A DNA stretch of 64,000 nt from Sphingopyxis witflariensis (GCF_002205635.1 NZ_NISJ01000001.1:1-64000); one strand, 5' to 3'. Shown: positions 41,728 to 53,376, counted from the first letter of the stretch. Numbers and translations: made by a program. The notes: generated by a model from the letters alone, not told the origin.

Positions 41728-41830
41728 CGTCGTTGCGCGGAGAGGCAATCTCCAGCCATCGGCCTTGTACAAGGCTGATGGCGTACAAGGCTGATGGCTG
41801 GAGATTGCTTCGCTACGCTGGCAATGACGA
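41728..41830. repeat. Long palindromic intergenic repeat
   Basis: The arms at 41745-41770 and 41783-41808 are 26 bases, complementary but for one G-T pair, around a 12-base loop, and the outer flanks (TCGTCGTTGC and GCAATGACGA) pair imperfectly as well. Within it, a 16-bp unit GTACAAGGCTGATGGC is present twice in tandem (41767-41782, 41783-41798). The outer sequence resembles the CAATGACG/GCAATCTCC type repeats dispersed in alphaproteobacterial intergenic DNA. Confidence 0.85.
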
Positions 41831-41884
41831 AATGGGACTATCGGCAACAACGAAGTTGCATTTCTCGCTACAACGAGAGTGGCC

Positions 41885-42145
41885 TTACCCCCGCCCGCTG
41901 AACACTTCAGGATCGGCCCAGCCGTTCGTGAACGCGATATAATAGACCACAAAAAGGCCCGTCGCGACGATCGTGATCTGGAGCAGGACGCGTGCTGGAC
42001 GGAAGGTTGCGGGCGCGCCCGCGTCCTGCCCGCTCACCATCGGCATATTATCGTCGCTTGCGCGGCGGCCATGAAAAGGCAGCACGAGAAACGCGCTGAG
42101 CGCCCAGAAGAGCAGATAGATGGCGAACGCCGAAGTCCAATTCAT
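41885..42145 (-). CDS. DUF1467-family membrane protein
   Basis: An 86-aa protein with two membrane helices (FAIYLLFWALSAFLVLPF and LLQITIVATGLFVVYYIAF) and a short connecting loop. It matches DUF1467, a family often found downstream of RNase J and nuo genes in alphaproteobacteria. It lies 11 bp after rnj, the last gene of the long minus-strand unit. Function unknown. Confidence 0.85.
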   Translation of the reverse strand: MNWTSAFAIYLLFWALSAFLVLPFHGRRASDDNMPMVSGQDAGAPATFRPARVLLQITIVATGLFVVYYIAFTNGWADPEVFSGRG

Positions 42146-42156
42146 TGCGTCTGTCC

Positions 42157-43791
42157 TCAGATATCGACGAGCATGACGTCGACGATGGGCTTCTTGCCCG
42201 TCCAGTCAGTCGCGACGCGGCGCACCGCCAGCCGGACCGCTTCGCGCAGCCGGTCGCGCTCCTTCGCCGGACCGGTTGCGGTCTTCTGCACCGCTTCGCG
42301 CATTTCGTCGATGAACGCCTCGCGCTCATCCTCGACCGGGACGCCGCGATAGCTGACCGAGCTTTCGACAAAGCGCTTTTTCGAGAAGATCGCCGCGACC
42401 GTAATGTGGCCGTGAAGCGCAATCTTGCGCCGTTCGTTGATCGTCTCGCCTTCGGCGGGCAGGATCACATCGCCGTCAAGGATCAGGCGCCCCGCGTGAA
42501 CGCGCTCGACGATCTTCACCGGTCCAGGCGACAGGCGGCAAAGATCGCCATTTTCCTGCACCAGCATGCCGGGCACGCCCTGTTCGAGCGCGAAACGCGC
42601 CTGTTCGTGCATGTGGCGGATCTCGCCGTGCACCGGCAGCACCAGCTTCGGACGCAGCCAGCCATAGAGCGCCGCCAATTCGGGCTGCCCCGGGTGGCCG
42701 CTGACATGGATATGCGCCTGCTTCTCGGTCACGGTCAGGACATCCTTGGCGGCAAGCTGGTTCATGATCCGTCCGATCGCGACCTCGTTGCCGGGGATCT
42801 GCTTCGACGAGAAGATGACGGTGTCTCCGGCCTGAAGCTTGATCTGGTGTCCGTCGGACGCCATGCGGCCGAGCGCCGCGCGGGCTTCGCCCTGCCCGCC
42901 TGTCGCGATGACCATCAACTTGTCGCGCGGGAGGCGCATCGCTTCGTCGAAATCGACCGTCGGCGGAAAATCCTTCAAATAGCCCGCCGCTCGCGCGACG
43001 CCGAGGATGCGGTCGAGCGAGCGTCCTGCAACGCACAACGTGCGCCCGGTTTCGACCGCAACCCGGCCCAACGTCGCGAGCCGCGCGGCGTTGGAGGCGA
43101 AGGTGGTGACGATGACGCGCCCGCGCGCTTCGCCGACCGCTTTGAGCAGGCCGTCGTGGAGGCCGCCTTCGCTGCCGGACGCTTCGGCGTTGAAGGCGTT
43201 GGTCGAATCGCAGACGAGAACGTCGACGCCCTCGTCGCCGATCGCGGTCAGCGCTGCGGCGCTCGACGGGGTGCCGAGCACCGGATCGGCGTCGAGCTTC
43301 CAGTCGCCGGTGTGGAACACGCGGCCATAGGGGGTGTCGATCACCGCCGCGCTCATCTCGAGGATCGAGTGGGCGAGCGGCATCAGGCGGATGCCGAAGG
43401 GGCCAAGCTGGAACTCGGCGTCGATATCGACGGTGTGGATCTTGACCTCTTTCTCCAGCCCCTCTTCGGCGAGCTTGTGCGCGATCAGCCCCGCGGTGAA
43501 GCGGTTGGCGTAAAGCGGCACGCCGAGGTCGGCGGCGAGATAGGGCAAGGCCCCAATATGATCCTCATGCCCGTGGGTCAGGATGATCCCGAGCAGGTCC
43601 TTTTTGCGATCCTCGATAAATTCGAGGTCGGGCATGATGATGTCGATGCCGGGATAATCATGGGTGCCAAAGGTCACGCCCAGATCGAGCATGATCCATT
43701 TGCCATCGCAGCCATAAAGATTGGCGTTCATCCCAATCTCGCCCGATCCGCCGAGCGCGAGGAAGAGAAGTTCTTTGCCGGGAACGGTCAT
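42157..43791 (-). CDS. rnj: Ribonuclease J
   Basis: A 544-aa beta-CASP metallo-ribonuclease with 5'-3' exo- and endonuclease activity in mRNA and rRNA processing. It opens [20 protein letters not shown]; the metal site is [19 protein letters not shown]. Beta-CASP motifs follow ([46 protein letters not shown]). The C-terminal domain is present. ATG 43791 overlaps the coaX stop. Genomic placement downstream of coaX is usual in alphaproteobacteria. Confidence 0.95.
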   Translation of the reverse strand: MTVPGKELLFLALGGSGEIGMNANLYGCDGKWIMLDLGVTFGTHDYPGIDIIMPDLEFIEDRKKDLLGIILTHGHEDHIGALPYLAADLGVPLYANRFTAGLIAHKLAEEGLEKEVKIHTVDIDAEFQLGPFGIRLMPLAHSILEMSAAVIDTPYGRVFHTGDWKLDADPVLGTPSSAAALTAIGDEGVDVLVCDSTNAFNAEASGSEGGLHDGLLKAVGEARGRVIVTTFASNAARLATLGRVAVETGRTLCVAGRSLDRILGVARAAGYLKDFPPTVDFDEAMRLPRDKLMVIATGGQGEARAALGRMASDGHQIKLQAGDTVIFSSKQIPGNEVAIGRIMNQLAAKDVLTVTEKQAHIHVSGHPGQPELAALYGWLRPKLVLPVHGEIRHMHEQARFALEQGVPGMLVQENGDLCRLSPGPVKIVERVHAGRLILDGDVILPAEGETINERRKIALHGHITVAAIFSKKRFVESSVSYRGVPVEDEREAFIDEMREAVQKTATGPAKERDRLREAVRLAVRRVATDWTGKKPIVDVMLVDI

Positions 43792-44573
43792 GCCGCGCTC
43801 CCCCGCTGTGCATAAAGATGCATCAAGCCGTTCAGCGTCAGATCGGGTTCGATCCGGTCAAACAAATGCGCCTGTTCCTGGAACAAGGTCGCCAGACCGC
43901 CGGTGGCAATCACCGTCAGCGGCTTGCCGATCTCGGCCTTCATACGGCCAATCAGCCCTTCCATCATCGATACATAACCCCAATAGACGCCAATCAGCAT
44001 CTGACTCTCGGTAGTGCGACCGATAACGCTATTCGTGGTGGGCGCTTCAATCGCGATGCGCGGCAGCTTGGCTGCGGCAGCGACGAGCGCCTCTAGTGAT
44101 AAATTGACCCCGGGAGCGATGATGCCGCCCATATAGGCGCCGTCGGGGTCGATATGGTCGAGCGTCGTCGCAGTGCCGAAACTGATAACGAGCTTGTCGG
44201 TGCCGGGTGCGGCGGCCTGCGCCGAGATCGCGTTGACCGCGCGGTCGGCGCCGACCGACTGCGGCTCGTCGACCTTGAGCGCAATGCCCCAGGTTACCGG
44301 CGCGCGTCCCGCAACGAGCGCGTCGACGCCGAAATATTTGACCGACAACAGCTGCAGATTGTGCAGCGCGCGCGGCACGACGGTCGAAATGATCACCGCA
44401 TCGACATCGCTGCGCTCATAGCCCTCGATCCGCAGCAACTGGTCGAGCCATACCGCATATTCGTCGGCGGTGCGGCGGTCGTCGGTCGCGATGCGCCAAC
44501 GCGCAAGCATCTCGGCGCCCTGAAACAGCGCGAATTTGGCGTTGGTGTTGCCGACATCTATCGCGAGAAGCAT
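43788..44573 (-). CDS. coaX: Type III pantothenate kinase
   Basis: A 261-aa enzyme catalysing the first step of CoA synthesis. The start [19 protein letters not shown] has the ASKHA phosphate loop DVGNTN. Other motifs are [12 protein letters not shown] with catalytic Asp, [13 protein letters not shown] and [19 protein letters not shown] 44573 follows the birA stop by two bases. Longer in-frame starts lie inside birA. Confidence 0.95.
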   Translation of the reverse strand: MLLAIDVGNTNAKFALFQGAEMLARWRIATDDRRTADEYAVWLDQLLRIEGYERSDVDAVIISTVVPRALHNLQLLSVKYFGVDALVAGRAPVTWGIALKVDEPQSVGADRAVNAISAQAAAPGTDKLVISFGTATTLDHIDPDGAYMGGIIAPGVNLSLEALVAAAAKLPRIAIEAPTTNSVIGRTTESQMLIGVYWGYVSMMEGLIGRMKAEIGKPLTVIATGGLATLFQEQAHLFDRIEPDLTLNGLMHLYAQRGSAA

Positions 44574-44575
44574 GG

Positions 44576-45304
44576 TCAATTCCTTCCCGACACGGGTCGT
44601 TGCAATTCGACATCGCCCGCGTGGATCAGCATGACCTCTCCGCCCGCGCGGCGCAAGCGCAGCGCCCCATCGGGCGCGAGGCCGTCGAATGTCCCGTCGA
44701 TCCCCTGTTCTGACACCCGCAGCGGCGTTCCGACGGGATGGGCATGGGTCGTCCATGCCGCGACGATGTTATCGATCCCTCCCTGCCGCCACGTCCACAG
44801 CGCGTCGGTCAATGCAACCGCAAGCACTTCGGCAAAACGGTCGCGGTCGATCGTCACACCCTTGTCGGCAAAGCAGACCGTTGGACGATCGGGCAAATCG
44901 GGCGACGATACCAGATTGACCCCCATGCCGATGACGATGCTGTCACCGACGCGCTCGAGCAGGATGCCGGTGCATTTGACGCCCTCGATCAACAGGTCGT
45001 TCGGCCATTTGAGCTTTGCATCGACGCCGGGGGCCAGCGTGCCCACCGCTTTCGCCAGCGCGACGCCGGCAACGAGAGACAGACCCGCCGGCGACGGATC
45101 GCCCGCGGTCAGATGAACCACGGTCGATCCCATGAAATTGCCAAGCCCGTCGCCCCATGCGCGGCCCAGACGGCCGCGACCGGCGGTCTGGCGGTCGGCG
45201 ACCAGCCAATGCCCTTCCCTGACATGCTCACCGCCTGCCAGCCGCGCCAGCAGGTCGGCGTTGGTCGAACCTGTCTGCGCGATCCGCTCTATCGGCGGGA
45301 TCAG
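44576..45304 (-). CDS. birA: Biotin-[acetyl-CoA-carboxylase] ligase
   Basis: A 242-aa ligase without the N-terminal HTH repressor domain. Motifs are [31 protein letters not shown] with the biotinyl-AMP loop, [17 protein letters not shown] and IGMGVNL. There is no ATG/GTG/TTG at the family-typical position: CTG 45304, overlapping the nuoN stop (CTGA), is the likely start, the only other in-frame start being GTG 45379 inside nuoN. A CTG start would limit its translation. The C-terminal beta-barrel domain follows. Confidence 0.85.
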   Translation of the reverse strand: MIPPIERIAQTGSTNADLLARLAGGEHVREGHWLVADRQTAGRGRLGRAWGDGLGNFMGSTVVHLTAGDPSPAGLSLVAGVALAKAVGTLAPGVDAKLKWPNDLLIEGVKCTGILLERVGDSIVIGMGVNLVSSPDLPDRPTVCFADKGVTIDRDRFAEVLAVALTDALWTWRQGGIDNIVAAWTTHAHPVGTPLRVSEQGIDGTFDGLAPDGALRLRRAGGEVMLIHAGDVELQRPVSGRN

Positions 45305-46734
45305 AAGAGCACCGCTGCGGCGCTGGCCGAAATCACCGCCAGCACAGGGATGAAGAGATAGCCGATGACCGACAGCCACAACGCGCTTGCCGTGATCACC
45401 GCATCCTCGGCGATCACGCCGCCGCCCGCCGGGATTTCGGTGTCCGACTTGTCATCGAAATACATCGTCTTGATGATCGAGATATAATAAAATGCGCCGA
45501 TCACCGAAGCGACGATACCCGCAACCGCCAGCGGCACGAGGTTCGCGTTCACCGCAGCCTCGAACACCAGATATTTCGGCCAGAAACCGAAAAGCGGGGG
45601 AATACCGGCCAGGCTGAACAGGAACACCGTCATCGCGGCCGCAATCCCCGGGCGGCGCTGTGACAGCCCCGCCAGTGCCGGAATGCTCTCGATCTGATTG
45701 CCCTCTGCGTCGCGCAATTGCAGCACGACAAGGAAAGCGCCGAGCGTCGTCACGACATAGACGAGCAAATAGGTCAGCACGGCCTCGACCCCCTGCTGCG
45801 TTCCGGCAGCGAGGCCGACGAGCATGAAGCCAACATTGTTGATCGACGAATAGGCGAGCAGCCGCTTGATATTCTTCTGCCCGATCGCGCCGACCGCACC
45901 GAGGATGATCGATGCGAGCGCGAGGAAGATGATGATCTGCTGCCAGGCGCCAACCGCGGGGCCCATTGCCTCGATCACGACGCGCGTCATCATCGCCATC
46001 GCCGCCACTTTCGGCGCGCTGGCGAAGAAGGTCGTCACCGGGGTCGGCGCGCCTTCATAGACGTCGGGCGTCCACATGTGGAACGGCACGGCGCTGATCT
46101 TGAAACCAAGACCCGCGAGCACGAACACGATGCCAAAGATCAGCCCGATGTTGAGCTCGCCGCCCATCGCCTTGGCGATGCCGGTGAAATCGGTGGTGCC
46201 CGAGAAACCATAGAGCAGCGAAATGCCATAGAGCAGCATGCCCGACGCCAGCGCGCCGAGGATGAAATATTTCAGGCCCGCTTCGCTCGACCGGTCGTCG
46301 TTGCGCATGAAGCTGGCAAGGACATAGGCGGCCAGGCTGTTGAGCTCGAGCCCGACATAGAGCGTCATCAGGTCGCGCGACGACGCCATGATGCCCATGC
46401 CCAGCGTCGCGAACAGGATCAGCGCCGGATATTCGGCGCGCATCCCGCTGGTGAAGAAGCGCGGTGCGATCAGGATCGACACGAAGCTCGCGGCATAGAT
46501 CAGCAGCTTGGCGAAACCGCCGAAATTGTCGACCGACAGCGTGCCCGAGAAGACCGATGTCTGAACCCCGAACAGCGCGACGACGGCGGCGGTCGCAGCG
46601 GCGAGCGTCAGCAAGGCGCTGAGCTGATAAATGCCGACCTGACGGTCACCCAGGAAGGTGCCGAGCATCAGCGTGATAAGCCCGCCGATCGTCAGGATCA
46701 GTTCGGGCCAGATGAGCATGAGATCGGCGGTCAT
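45301..46734 (-). CDS. nuoN: NADH-quinone oxidoreductase subunit N
   Basis: A 477-aa antiporter-like subunit of complex I with about 14 membrane helices. Conserved lysine/glutamate-bearing segments include [40 protein letters not shown] and [20 protein letters not shown]. It takes part in proton pumping. ATG 46734 overlaps the nuoM stop. Confidence 0.96.
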   Translation of the reverse strand: MTADLMLIWPELILTIGGLITLMLGTFLGDRQVGIYQLSALLTLAAATAAVVALFGVQTSVFSGTLSVDNFGGFAKLLIYAASFVSILIAPRFFTSGMRAEYPALILFATLGMGIMASSRDLMTLYVGLELNSLAAYVLASFMRNDDRSSEAGLKYFILGALASGMLLYGISLLYGFSGTTDFTGIAKAMGGELNIGLIFGIVFVLAGLGFKISAVPFHMWTPDVYEGAPTPVTTFFASAPKVAAMAMMTRVVIEAMGPAVGAWQQIIIFLALASIILGAVGAIGQKNIKRLLAYSSINNVGFMLVGLAAGTQQGVEAVLTYLLVYVVTTLGAFLVVLQLRDAEGNQIESIPALAGLSQRRPGIAAAMTVFLFSLAGIPPLFGFWPKYLVFEAAVNANLVPLAVAGIVASVIGAFYYISIIKTMYFDDKSDTEIPAGGGVIAEDAVITASALWLSVIGYLFIPVLAVISASAAAVLF

Positions 46735-48278
46735 TGAACGCCTCCCGCATGATGTGCTTCGCCGTGATGGGCCTCCGCAGCCTTGGGCTTGCCCGCGGCA
46801 AGATGCGCGTCGCCGGCGGGTTTGGCCGGCGCAAGCCGTGCCACGACCGTTGTCACGTCACCGCGCATCGGCGCGAGGAAGCTTTCGGGATAGACACCCA
46901 TCCACAGCGCCACGGCGGCCAGCGGCGCCAGGACGGCCCATTCGCGGGGGTTGAGATCGGGCATCGCCTTCACATCGTCCTTGGTCAGTTCGCCGAACAC
47001 AACGCGGCGGTAGAGATAGAGCATATATGCGGCCCCCAGGATGATCCCGGTGGTGCAGACGAAGGCAACCCAGCTCGAGGCTTCGTAAATGCCCGCGAGG
47101 CTCAGGAATTCGCCGACGAAACCGCTGGTGCCCGGCAGGCCGATCGACGCCATGGTGAACAGCATGAAGAAGAGCGCATAGGCGGGCATGTTCACCGCGA
47201 GGCCGCCGTAACGATCGATCTCGCGCGTGTGAAGCCGGTCATAGATGACCCCGACGCAGAAGAAGAGCGCGGCCGACACGACACCATGGCTGAGCATGAT
47301 GATCAGCGCGCCCTCGATGCCTTGCTGGTTGAAGGCGAACAGGCCCGCGGTGACGATCGCCATATGGGCGACCGACGAATAGGCGATCAGCTTCTTCATG
47401 TCGCTCTGCACCAGCGCGACGAGGCTGGTATAGACCACCGCGATCATCGACAGGCCAAAGACGACCCACATCAGCTGCCCCGACGCATCGGGGAACATCG
47501 GCATCATGAAGCGGATGAAACCATAAGCGCCAAGCTTGAGCAGCACGCCCGCGAGGATCATCGAGCCTGCGGTCGGCGCCTGGACGTGCGCGTCCGGAAG
47601 CCAGGTATGGACGGGCCACATCGGCATCTTGACCGCAAGGCTGGCGAAGAAGGCAAGCCACAACCACGTCTGCATCTGAACCGGGAAGTCGTAGTTCAGC
47701 AGGACCGGGATCGAGGTCGTTCCGGCCTCTGCGATCATCGCGATCATCGCGATCAGCATCAGCACCGAGCCAAGCAGCGTGTAGAGGAAGAATTTATACG
47801 CCGCATATTTGCGGTTCGCCCCGCCCCAGATGCCGATGATGAAATACATCGGGATCAGACCGGCTTCGAAGAAGATGTAAAAGAGCAGCAGATCCTGCGC
47901 CATGAAGACGCCGATCATCACGACTTCCATGACGAGGAACATCGACATGTAGAGGCCGACGCGGCTCTTGATCGATTCCCAGCTCGCCAAAATGCACAGC
48001 GGCATCAGGAAGACGCTGAGCATGATCAGCATGAGGGCCATGCCATCGATGCCGAGCGCATAGTTGAAGCGGCCGAAAATGCCCTCGTGCAGTTCCTGGA
48101 ACTGCCACTGCGCGCCGCCGATGTCGAAATTGGCCCACAGGATGCAGCCGAGGACGAAGGTCGCCAGCGTTGCGCCCAGCGCAACCCAGCGTGCCATTTT
48201 GTCGCCGACGAACAGACAGGCGATGGCGGCAATCGCGGGGACCGCCAGCATCAGCGAAAGAATGGGAAAGCCGCTCAC
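46731..48278 (-). CDS. nuoM: NADH-quinone oxidoreductase subunit M
   Basis: A 515-aa antiporter-like subunit with about 14 helices. Typical are [37 protein letters not shown] and [20 protein letters not shown]. After the last helix (residue about 470) a C-terminal tail ends in a His/Ala-rich segment ([15 protein letters not shown]), which is unusual for NuoM. Stop and start overlaps join it to nuoN and nuoL. Confidence 0.96.
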   Translation of the reverse strand: MSGFPILSLMLAVPAIAAIACLFVGDKMARWVALGATLATFVLGCILWANFDIGGAQWQFQELHEGIFGRFNYALGIDGMALMLIMLSVFLMPLCILASWESIKSRVGLYMSMFLVMEVVMIGVFMAQDLLLFYIFFEAGLIPMYFIIGIWGGANRKYAAYKFFLYTLLGSVLMLIAMIAMIAEAGTTSIPVLLNYDFPVQMQTWLWLAFFASLAVKMPMWPVHTWLPDAHVQAPTAGSMILAGVLLKLGAYGFIRFMMPMFPDASGQLMWVVFGLSMIAVVYTSLVALVQSDMKKLIAYSSVAHMAIVTAGLFAFNQQGIEGALIIMLSHGVVSAALFFCVGVIYDRLHTREIDRYGGLAVNMPAYALFFMLFTMASIGLPGTSGFVGEFLSLAGIYEASSWVAFVCTTGIILGAAYMLYLYRRVVFGELTKDDVKAMPDLNPREWAVLAPLAAVALWMGVYPESFLAPMRGDVTTVVARLAPAKPAGDAHLAAGKPKAAEAHHGEAHHAGGVQ

Positions 48279-50329
48279 AGGAAATTCACCATGGCCCAGC
48301 TGGCGAGGCCGACAAGACCCAGCAGCATCACGAACGCATATCCATAAACATAACCCGATTGCAGTCGTACCGCGAGCCGCGTTCCCCCCTGAACGAGCGC
48401 CGCGACACCATCAGGGCCGAAGCGGTCGATCGTCTGTTCATCACCACGCTTCCAGAAGAAGCGGCCGATCGCGAACGCCGGCTTGATGAAGAGGATGTTG
48501 TACAGCTCGTCGAAATACCATTTGTTGTAGAGGAACTGGTGCAGCAGCTTGAACTGCGCCACGAACCGTGCCGGCAGCGTGGTGTTGCGAATATAGCTGT
48601 TCCAGGCAAGGAACAGGCCGATCGCCATCACCGTGAACGGCGTCCACTTGACCCACAGCGGCACTTCATGCGCGGCGTGCATCAGATGTTCGTCGAACGC
48701 CAGCATACTGCCCTTCCAGAAGGCCATACCCTCTTCGGGATAGATGAACTGGTGGTGGAAGGCGATGCCCGCGAACACCGCGCCGATCGACAGCAAGACC
48801 AGCGGGATCAGCATCGTGATCGGGCTTTCGTGCGGGTGATAGCCCGCCGTGCCGTCGCTGTGCGCATCGTGATGATGGCTATGGTCGTCGTGCGCAGCAT
48901 GGGCATTATCGTAATGGCCGTGACCATGATCATCGTGAACCGCGTGCTGAATATGCTCGCTCTGTTCCCAGCGCGCCTTGCCATAGAAGGTCAGGAAGAC
49001 GAGGCGCCACGAATAGAAGCTGGTGAGGAAAGCCACGAAAATGCCGACCCAGAAAGCCACCACGCCGCCGCCGCCGCTCGCAAAAGCGGCCTCGAGGATG
49101 CCGTCCTTCGAATAGAAGCCGGCAAAGCCTGCAACCCCGGCGATACCGACGCCGGTGATCGCCAGCGTACCGAGCATCATCGCCCAGAAGGTGATCGGGA
49201 TCTGCTTCCGCAGATTGCCGTAATAACGCATGTCCTGTTCATGGTGCATCGCATGGATGACCGAACCGGCACCAAGGAACAGCAGCGCCTTGAAGAAGGC
49301 GTGCGTGAACAGGTGGAACATCGCCGCGCCATAAGCGCCCGCGCCGGCGGCAAAGAACATGTAACCGAGCTGCGAACAGGTCGAATAGGCGATGACCCGC
49401 TTGATGTCCCACTGCGTCGTCGCAACGGTCGCGGCGAAGAAGCAGGTTGCGGCGCCGACGAACATCACGACGCCCTGTGCGACGTCCGAGGTTTCGAACA
49501 TCGGCGACAGGCGGCAGACCATGAACACGCCCGCGGTAACCATCGTCGCGGCATGGATCAGCGCCGACACCGGGGTCGGGCCTTCCATCGCGTCGGGAAG
49601 CCAGGTGTGCAGGCCAAGCTGCGCCGACTTGCCCATCGCGCCGATGAACAGCAGCAGGCAGAGGATCGTCATCGTATCGAGACGCATGCCGAGGAAGGTG
49701 ATCGTCGAACCCGCCATGCCCGGTGCGGCCGCCAGAATCTCGGGGATCGAGACGGTGCCGAAAACAAGGAAGGTGCCGAAGATGCCGAGCATGAAGCCCA
49801 GATCGCCGACGCGATTGACGACGAACGCCTTGATCGCGGCGGCATTGGCGCTGGGCTTTTTATACCAGAAGCCGATGAGCAGATAGGATGCGAGACCAAC
49901 GCCTTCCCAGCCGAAGAACATCTGAACCAGATTGTTCGCGGTCACGAGCATCAGCATCGCGAAGGTGAAGAGCGAGAGGTAAGCGAAGAAGCGCGGCTGG
50001 TCCGGGTCTTCCTCCATATAGCCCCAGCTATACAGGTGGACGAGCGCCGAGACGGTCGTGATGACGACAAGCATCACCGCGGTCAGCGTGTCGACGCGCA
50101 ATTCCCAGTTGAACTGAAGCGCGCCCGACGACACCCAGTGCAGCACGGTCACGACTTCGGCCTGACCCGTACCCGTCACGAACGACAGGAAGATCGGCCA
50201 GCTCAGGGCGCAGCTGGTGAACAGCGCGCCCGTCGTGACGAGTTTCGACGCAAAGGGACCAATGGCACGTTGGCCAAGCCCTGCGACAAGTGCCGCGAGC
50301 AGCGGCAGGAAAACGATCGCCTGAATCAC
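48275..50329 (-). CDS. nuoL: NADH-quinone oxidoreductase subunit L
   Basis: A 684-aa antiporter-like subunit that carries the lateral helix. It has [39 protein letters not shown] and [20 protein letters not shown]. An insert at residues about 456-496 is very rich in His and Asp ([14 protein letters not shown]), lying after helix 13 or so, probably facing cytosol or periplasm and able to bind metal. It starts four bases after the nuoK stop. Confidence 0.96.
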   Translation of the reverse strand: MIQAIVFLPLLAALVAGLGQRAIGPFASKLVTTGALFTSCALSWPIFLSFVTGTGQAEVVTVLHWVSSGALQFNWELRVDTLTAVMLVVITTVSALVHLYSWGYMEEDPDQPRFFAYLSLFTFAMLMLVTANNLVQMFFGWEGVGLASYLLIGFWYKKPSANAAAIKAFVVNRVGDLGFMLGIFGTFLVFGTVSIPEILAAAPGMAGSTITFLGMRLDTMTILCLLLFIGAMGKSAQLGLHTWLPDAMEGPTPVSALIHAATMVTAGVFMVCRLSPMFETSDVAQGVVMFVGAATCFFAATVATTQWDIKRVIAYSTCSQLGYMFFAAGAGAYGAAMFHLFTHAFFKALLFLGAGSVIHAMHHEQDMRYYGNLRKQIPITFWAMMLGTLAITGVGIAGVAGFAGFYSKDGILEAAFASGGGGVVAFWVGIFVAFLTSFYSWRLVFLTFYGKARWEQSEHIQHAVHDDHGHGHYDNAHAAHDDHSHHHDAHSDGTAGYHPHESPITMLIPLVLLSIGAVFAGIAFHHQFIYPEEGMAFWKGSMLAFDEHLMHAAHEVPLWVKWTPFTVMAIGLFLAWNSYIRNTTLPARFVAQFKLLHQFLYNKWYFDELYNILFIKPAFAIGRFFWKRGDEQTIDRFGPDGVAALVQGGTRLAVRLQSGYVYGYAFVMLLGLVGLASWAMVNFL

Positions 50330-50333
50330 CGGC

Positions 50334-50639
50334 TTATCCCTTCATCCGGTTGGCATCGTCGACGGCAATCGTGCCGCGGCCGCGGAAGTAAATGACGATG
50401 ATGGCGAGCCCGATCGCCGCTTCACCAGCGGCAACCGTCAGCACGAACATCGAGAAAACCTGCCCGACAAGGTCGCCGAGCGCGGCGCTGAATGCGACGA
50501 GATTGATGTTCACCGCCAGCAGGATGAGTTCGATCGCCATCAGGATGACGATGATATTCTTGCGGTTGATGAAGATGCCCAGCACGCCCAGCGTGAACAG
50601 CACCGCCGAAACGGCGAGATAATGGCCGACGGAGATCAT
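50334..50639 (-). CDS. nuoK: NADH-quinone oxidoreductase subunit K
   Basis: A 101-aa three-helix subunit. [20 protein letters not shown] opens; [20 protein letters not shown] holds the conserved glutamate; [20 protein letters not shown] and [17 protein letters not shown] follow. Length fits. A 130-bp gap with a palindromic repeat separates it from nuoJ, unlike the tight joints elsewhere in the unit. Confidence 0.96.
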   Translation of the reverse strand: MISVGHYLAVSAVLFTLGVLGIFINRKNIIVILMAIELILLAVNINLVAFSAALGDLVGQVFSMFVLTVAAGEAAIGLAIIVIYFRGRGTIAVDDANRMKG

Positions 50640-50669
50640 GCGCCCGCTCCCGCGCTGCTGCCTTGAATT

Positions 50670-50749
50670 CCGTTCGTGTCGAGCGAAGTCGAGACACCGT
50701 GAAGGCATGCCCAAACGTGGGGCATCTCGACTGCGCTCGATGCGAACGG
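50670..50749. repeat. Palindromic repeat between nuoJ and nuoK
   Basis: CCGTTCGTGTCGAGCGAAGT (from 50670) and the complementary arm at 50722-50749 form imperfect 28-base arms around a 24-base loop. The GTCGAGCGAAGTCGAGAC core resembles a repeat spread through sphingomonad genomes. In the nuo mRNA it would form a large hairpin and may stabilise the upstream part or reduce downstream expression. Confidence 0.8.
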
Positions 50750-50769
50750 GTTGGTGGTGTCCAACGAAA

Positions 50770-51381
50770 TCACAATTCCATCCCCTGCCCGACGCCCGGA
50801 TCGACCAGCCGTGTCGCATCCTGCGGACGGCGGCGATTCTGCGCCGAGATATTCTGGGTGCGCGCGCCGCCGCGTTGGCGATGCGTCAACACGATCGCGC
50901 CGATCATCGCAACGAGGAGGACGATACCCGCCGCCTCGAACAGGAAGATATAGCGCGTATAAAGAAGTTCACCGACCTGCTCGATATTGCTCTTGTCGGT
51001 CACCACCGGTGCGGCGCGCGACGCAAGGTCGATCCCGCCGGCGCTCCATGCGCCCAGCGCAAAGATCAGCTCGGCGACCAGGATGATCGCGACGAGCGCG
51101 CCCAGCGGCAGATAGCGGACGAAACCGGCGCGCAGCTCGGCGAAATCGATGTTGAGCATCATCACGACGAACAGGAACAACACCGCGACCGCGCCGACAT
51201 AGACGATGATCAGAAGCATCGCGATGAATTCGGCCCCCGCGAGGAGCATCAGCCCCGCCGCGTTGAAGAAGGCGAGGATCAACCACATCACGCTGTGGAC
51301 CGGGTTGCGCGCGAAGATAACCATCGCGGCCGACGCGATCACAAGCGTCGCGAAGAGGTAAAAGGCAGCTAGCTGAATCAT
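50770..51381 (-). CDS. nuoJ: NADH-quinone oxidoreductase subunit J
   Basis: A 203-aa subunit with five helices: [40 protein letters not shown] and [16 protein letters not shown] are family signatures. The C-terminal tail after helix five is polar ([18 protein letters not shown]). It starts 12 bp after nuoI. Confidence 0.95.
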   Translation of the reverse strand: MIQLAAFYLFATLVIASAAMVIFARNPVHSVMWLILAFFNAAGLMLLAGAEFIAMLLIIVYVGAVAVLFLFVVMMLNIDFAELRAGFVRYLPLGALVAIILVAELIFALGAWSAGGIDLASRAAPVVTDKSNIEQVGELLYTRYIFLFEAAGIVLLVAMIGAIVLTHRQRGGARTQNISAQNRRRPQDATRLVDPGVGQGMEL

Positions 51382-51393
51382 ATGCGCCGCCCC

Positions 51394-51879
51394 CTAGCGG
51401 TAGGGCGCGTCAGCGGCAAGATTTGCCGCGATCGCGCGTTCCCATTTGTCGCCATTGGCGAGCAGTTTGGCCTTGTCATAAAGCAGTTCTTCGCGCGTTT
51501 CGGTCGCGAATTCGAAATTCGGCCCCTCGACCACCGCATCGACCGGGCATGCTTCCTGGCAAAAGCCGCAATAGATGCACTTGGTCATGTCGATGTCGTA
51601 GCGCGTCGTGCGGCGCGAGCCGTCATCGCGCGGCTCGGCCTCGATCGTGATCGCCTGAGCCGGGCACACGGCTTCGCACAGCTTGCACGCGATGCAGCGT
51701 TCCTCGCCGTTCGGATAGCGACGCAGCGCATGCTCACCGCGGAAACGCGGCGACAGCGGGTTCTTCTCGAACGGATAGTTGATCGTCGCCTTGGGCTTGA
51801 AGAAATATTTCAGCGTGAGGGCGTGCGCCTTCACAAACTCCCACAGCGTGAAGCTCTTGATGTAATAGGACAGGCTCAT
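51394..51879 (-). CDS. nuoI: NADH-quinone oxidoreductase subunit I
   Basis: A 161-aa ferredoxin-like subunit binding two 4Fe-4S clusters (N6a, N6b): [16 protein letters not shown] and [36 protein letters not shown] is typical. It follows the inserted 149-aa gene by one base. Confidence 0.97.
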   Translation of the reverse strand: MSLSYYIKSFTLWEFVKAHALTLKYFFKPKATINYPFEKNPLSPRFRGEHALRRYPNGEERCIACKLCEAVCPAQAITIEAEPRDDGSRRTTRYDIDMTKCIYCGFCQEACPVDAVVEGPNFEFATETREELLYDKAKLLANGDKWERAIAANLAADAPYR

Positions 51880-51880
51880 A

Positions 51881-52330
51881 TCAATTTTTCCGCTCGCTGC
51901 CGGGATTCTTGCAAACCAATTTGGTGACTTCCTTGGTTTGCTCTTCGTCGTCTTTGTCCATGGACGCCGCAGTAATACTGACCGTTGCAGGAACGGTAGA
52001 GATCGGGACGGTCATGTTGACCGAAAGGCCGTAAATCTCGCCGTCCCTCGAACCGAGAATTGCGGGCGAAGTGGCCATAATACCGTCGATCCAGACCGGA
52101 TATTTGCCATTTATGCCGGCAAAGTCCTTATCCGATTCGATCGTCAGAGAACCCGGACGGCTATGCTCGAGAGTGATGAGATACCGCCAGTTGGTTCCAG
52201 GAGATGTATACCATGGCCTCTCACCGCGCGATGTTTCCTGCCATTGCTCACGCACAAAGCAGTCGTATGTGACGGCCAACGGAACTGGAGGGTTCGCTGG
52301 CACGGCCGCTAAGGAAAGCGCCGCCATCAT
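51881..52330 (-). CDS. Unknown exported protein inserted between nuoH and nuoI
   Basis: A 149-aa product from ATG 52330, which shares one base with the nuoH stop, so it is coupled to nuoH. A signal-like N-terminus ([20 protein letters not shown]) is followed by a soluble beta-rich domain: [60 protein letters not shown] and a Lys/Glu-rich tail. Two cysteines lie at the ends. I do not recognise the family, and canonical nuo operons have no gene here. It could be a recent acquisition or a periplasmic factor tied to complex I; neither is shown. Confidence 0.65.
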   Translation of the reverse strand: MMAALSLAAVPANPPVPLAVTYDCFVREQWQETSRGERPWYTSPGTNWRYLITLEHSRPGSLTIESDKDFAGINGKYPVWIDGIMATSPAILGSRDGEIYGLSVNMTVPISTVPATVSITAASMDKDDEEQTKEVTKLVCKNPGSERKN

Positions 52331-53376
52331 CACGCCCCATACCTCGTCAGCATCAGATAGCCGGAGATCAGGAAGATCCAGAAAAGCGAAATCGGCAGGA
52401 AGATTTTCCAACCCAGCCGCATTAGCTGGTCATAGCGATAGCGCGGGACGGTCGCCTTGACCCAGCTGAAGATGAAGAAGAAGATCAAGATCTTGATGAA
52501 GAGCCAGATGACGCCCGGAACCGCATAAAGGATCGGGATATCGAGCGGCGGCAGCCAGCCGCCCCAGAAGAGCACCGCGTTGAGCGTGCACATCAGAAGG
52601 ACGTTGGCATATTCGCCGAGCCAGAAGAGCGCGAAGGCCATCGACGAATATTCGGTCTGATAACCCGCGACGAGTTCGCTTTCGGCTTCGGTCAGATCGA
52701 ACGGCGCGCGCGCGGTTTCGGCGAGCGACGAGATCAGGAACATCACCGCGAGCGGGAAGAGCAGCAGGTTGAAGCCGAAGGCGTTGACGACGCCCAGCCC
52801 ATGGCCCTGCTGCGCCTTGACGATCTCGTTCATGTTGAAGCTGTCGGCGAAAAGCACGACGCCAACCAGAATGAACCCGATCGACACTTCATAGCTAATC
52901 ATCTGCGCCGACGCGCGCATCGCCGAGAAGAAGGGATATTTCGAGTTCGACGCCCAGCCCGACAGGATCACGCCATAGACGCCGAGCGACGAAATCGCGA
53001 GGATGTAGAGCAGGCCGACGTTGATATCGGCCAGCACCGCGCCCGAATTGAACGGGATCACCGCCCATGCGAGCAATGCCACGGTGAAGGTGATGATCGG
53101 CGCGATCAGGAACAGGCCCCTGTTGGCGCCGCTCGGGATGATCGTTTCCTGAAGGAAGACTTTCAGGCCGTCGGCGAAGCTCTGGAGCAAGCCGAAGGGG
53201 CCGACGACGTTCGGACCACGGCGCAGCGCGATCGCCGCCCATATCTTGCGGTCGGCGTAAATGATCATCGCCACGCTGAGCATCAGCGGTAGCGCGATCA
53301 GCAGGATGCCCGCAACGGTCGCAACACCCCATGCCCATTCATAGGACATGCCAAGGCTCTGGAAAAATTCGGTCAT
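52330..53376 (-). CDS. nuoH: NADH-quinone oxidoreductase subunit H
   Basis: A 348-aa membrane subunit that forms the quinone channel with nuoB/D. It has [20 protein letters not shown] and [13 protein letters not shown] (cytoplasmic loop), [40 protein letters not shown] with the conserved acidic cluster, and [20 protein letters not shown]. Length matches. Its ATG overlaps the stop of the 45-aa ORF upstream. Confidence 0.97.
   Translation of the reverse strand: MTEFFQSLGMSYEWAWGVATVAGILLIALPLMLSVAMIIYADRKIWAAIALRRGPNVVGPFGLLQSFADGLKVFLQETIIPSGANRGLFLIAPIITFTVALLAWAVIPFNSGAVLADINVGLLYILAISSLGVYGVILSGWASNSKYPFFSAMRASAQMISYEVSIGFILVGVVLFADSFNMNEIVKAQQGHGLGVVNAFGFNLLLFPLAVMFLISSLAETARAPFDLTEAESELVAGYQTEYSSMAFALFWLGEYANVLLMCTLNAVLFWGGWLPPLDIPILYAVPGVIWLFIKILIFFFIFSWVKATVPRYRYDQLMRLGWKIFLPISLFWIFLISGYLMLTRYGA

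Noticed and set aside
41767..41798. Tandem 16-bp repeats as a CRISPR array
   Set aside because: Only two directly abutting copies with no spacers; they belong to a palindromic repeat.
48170..50395. Plus-strand frame of 741 codons opposite nuoL
   Set aside because: Antisense open frame produced by high GC and codon bias; the His/Glu/Arg-rich product has no motif, while nuoL on the other strand is unmistakable.
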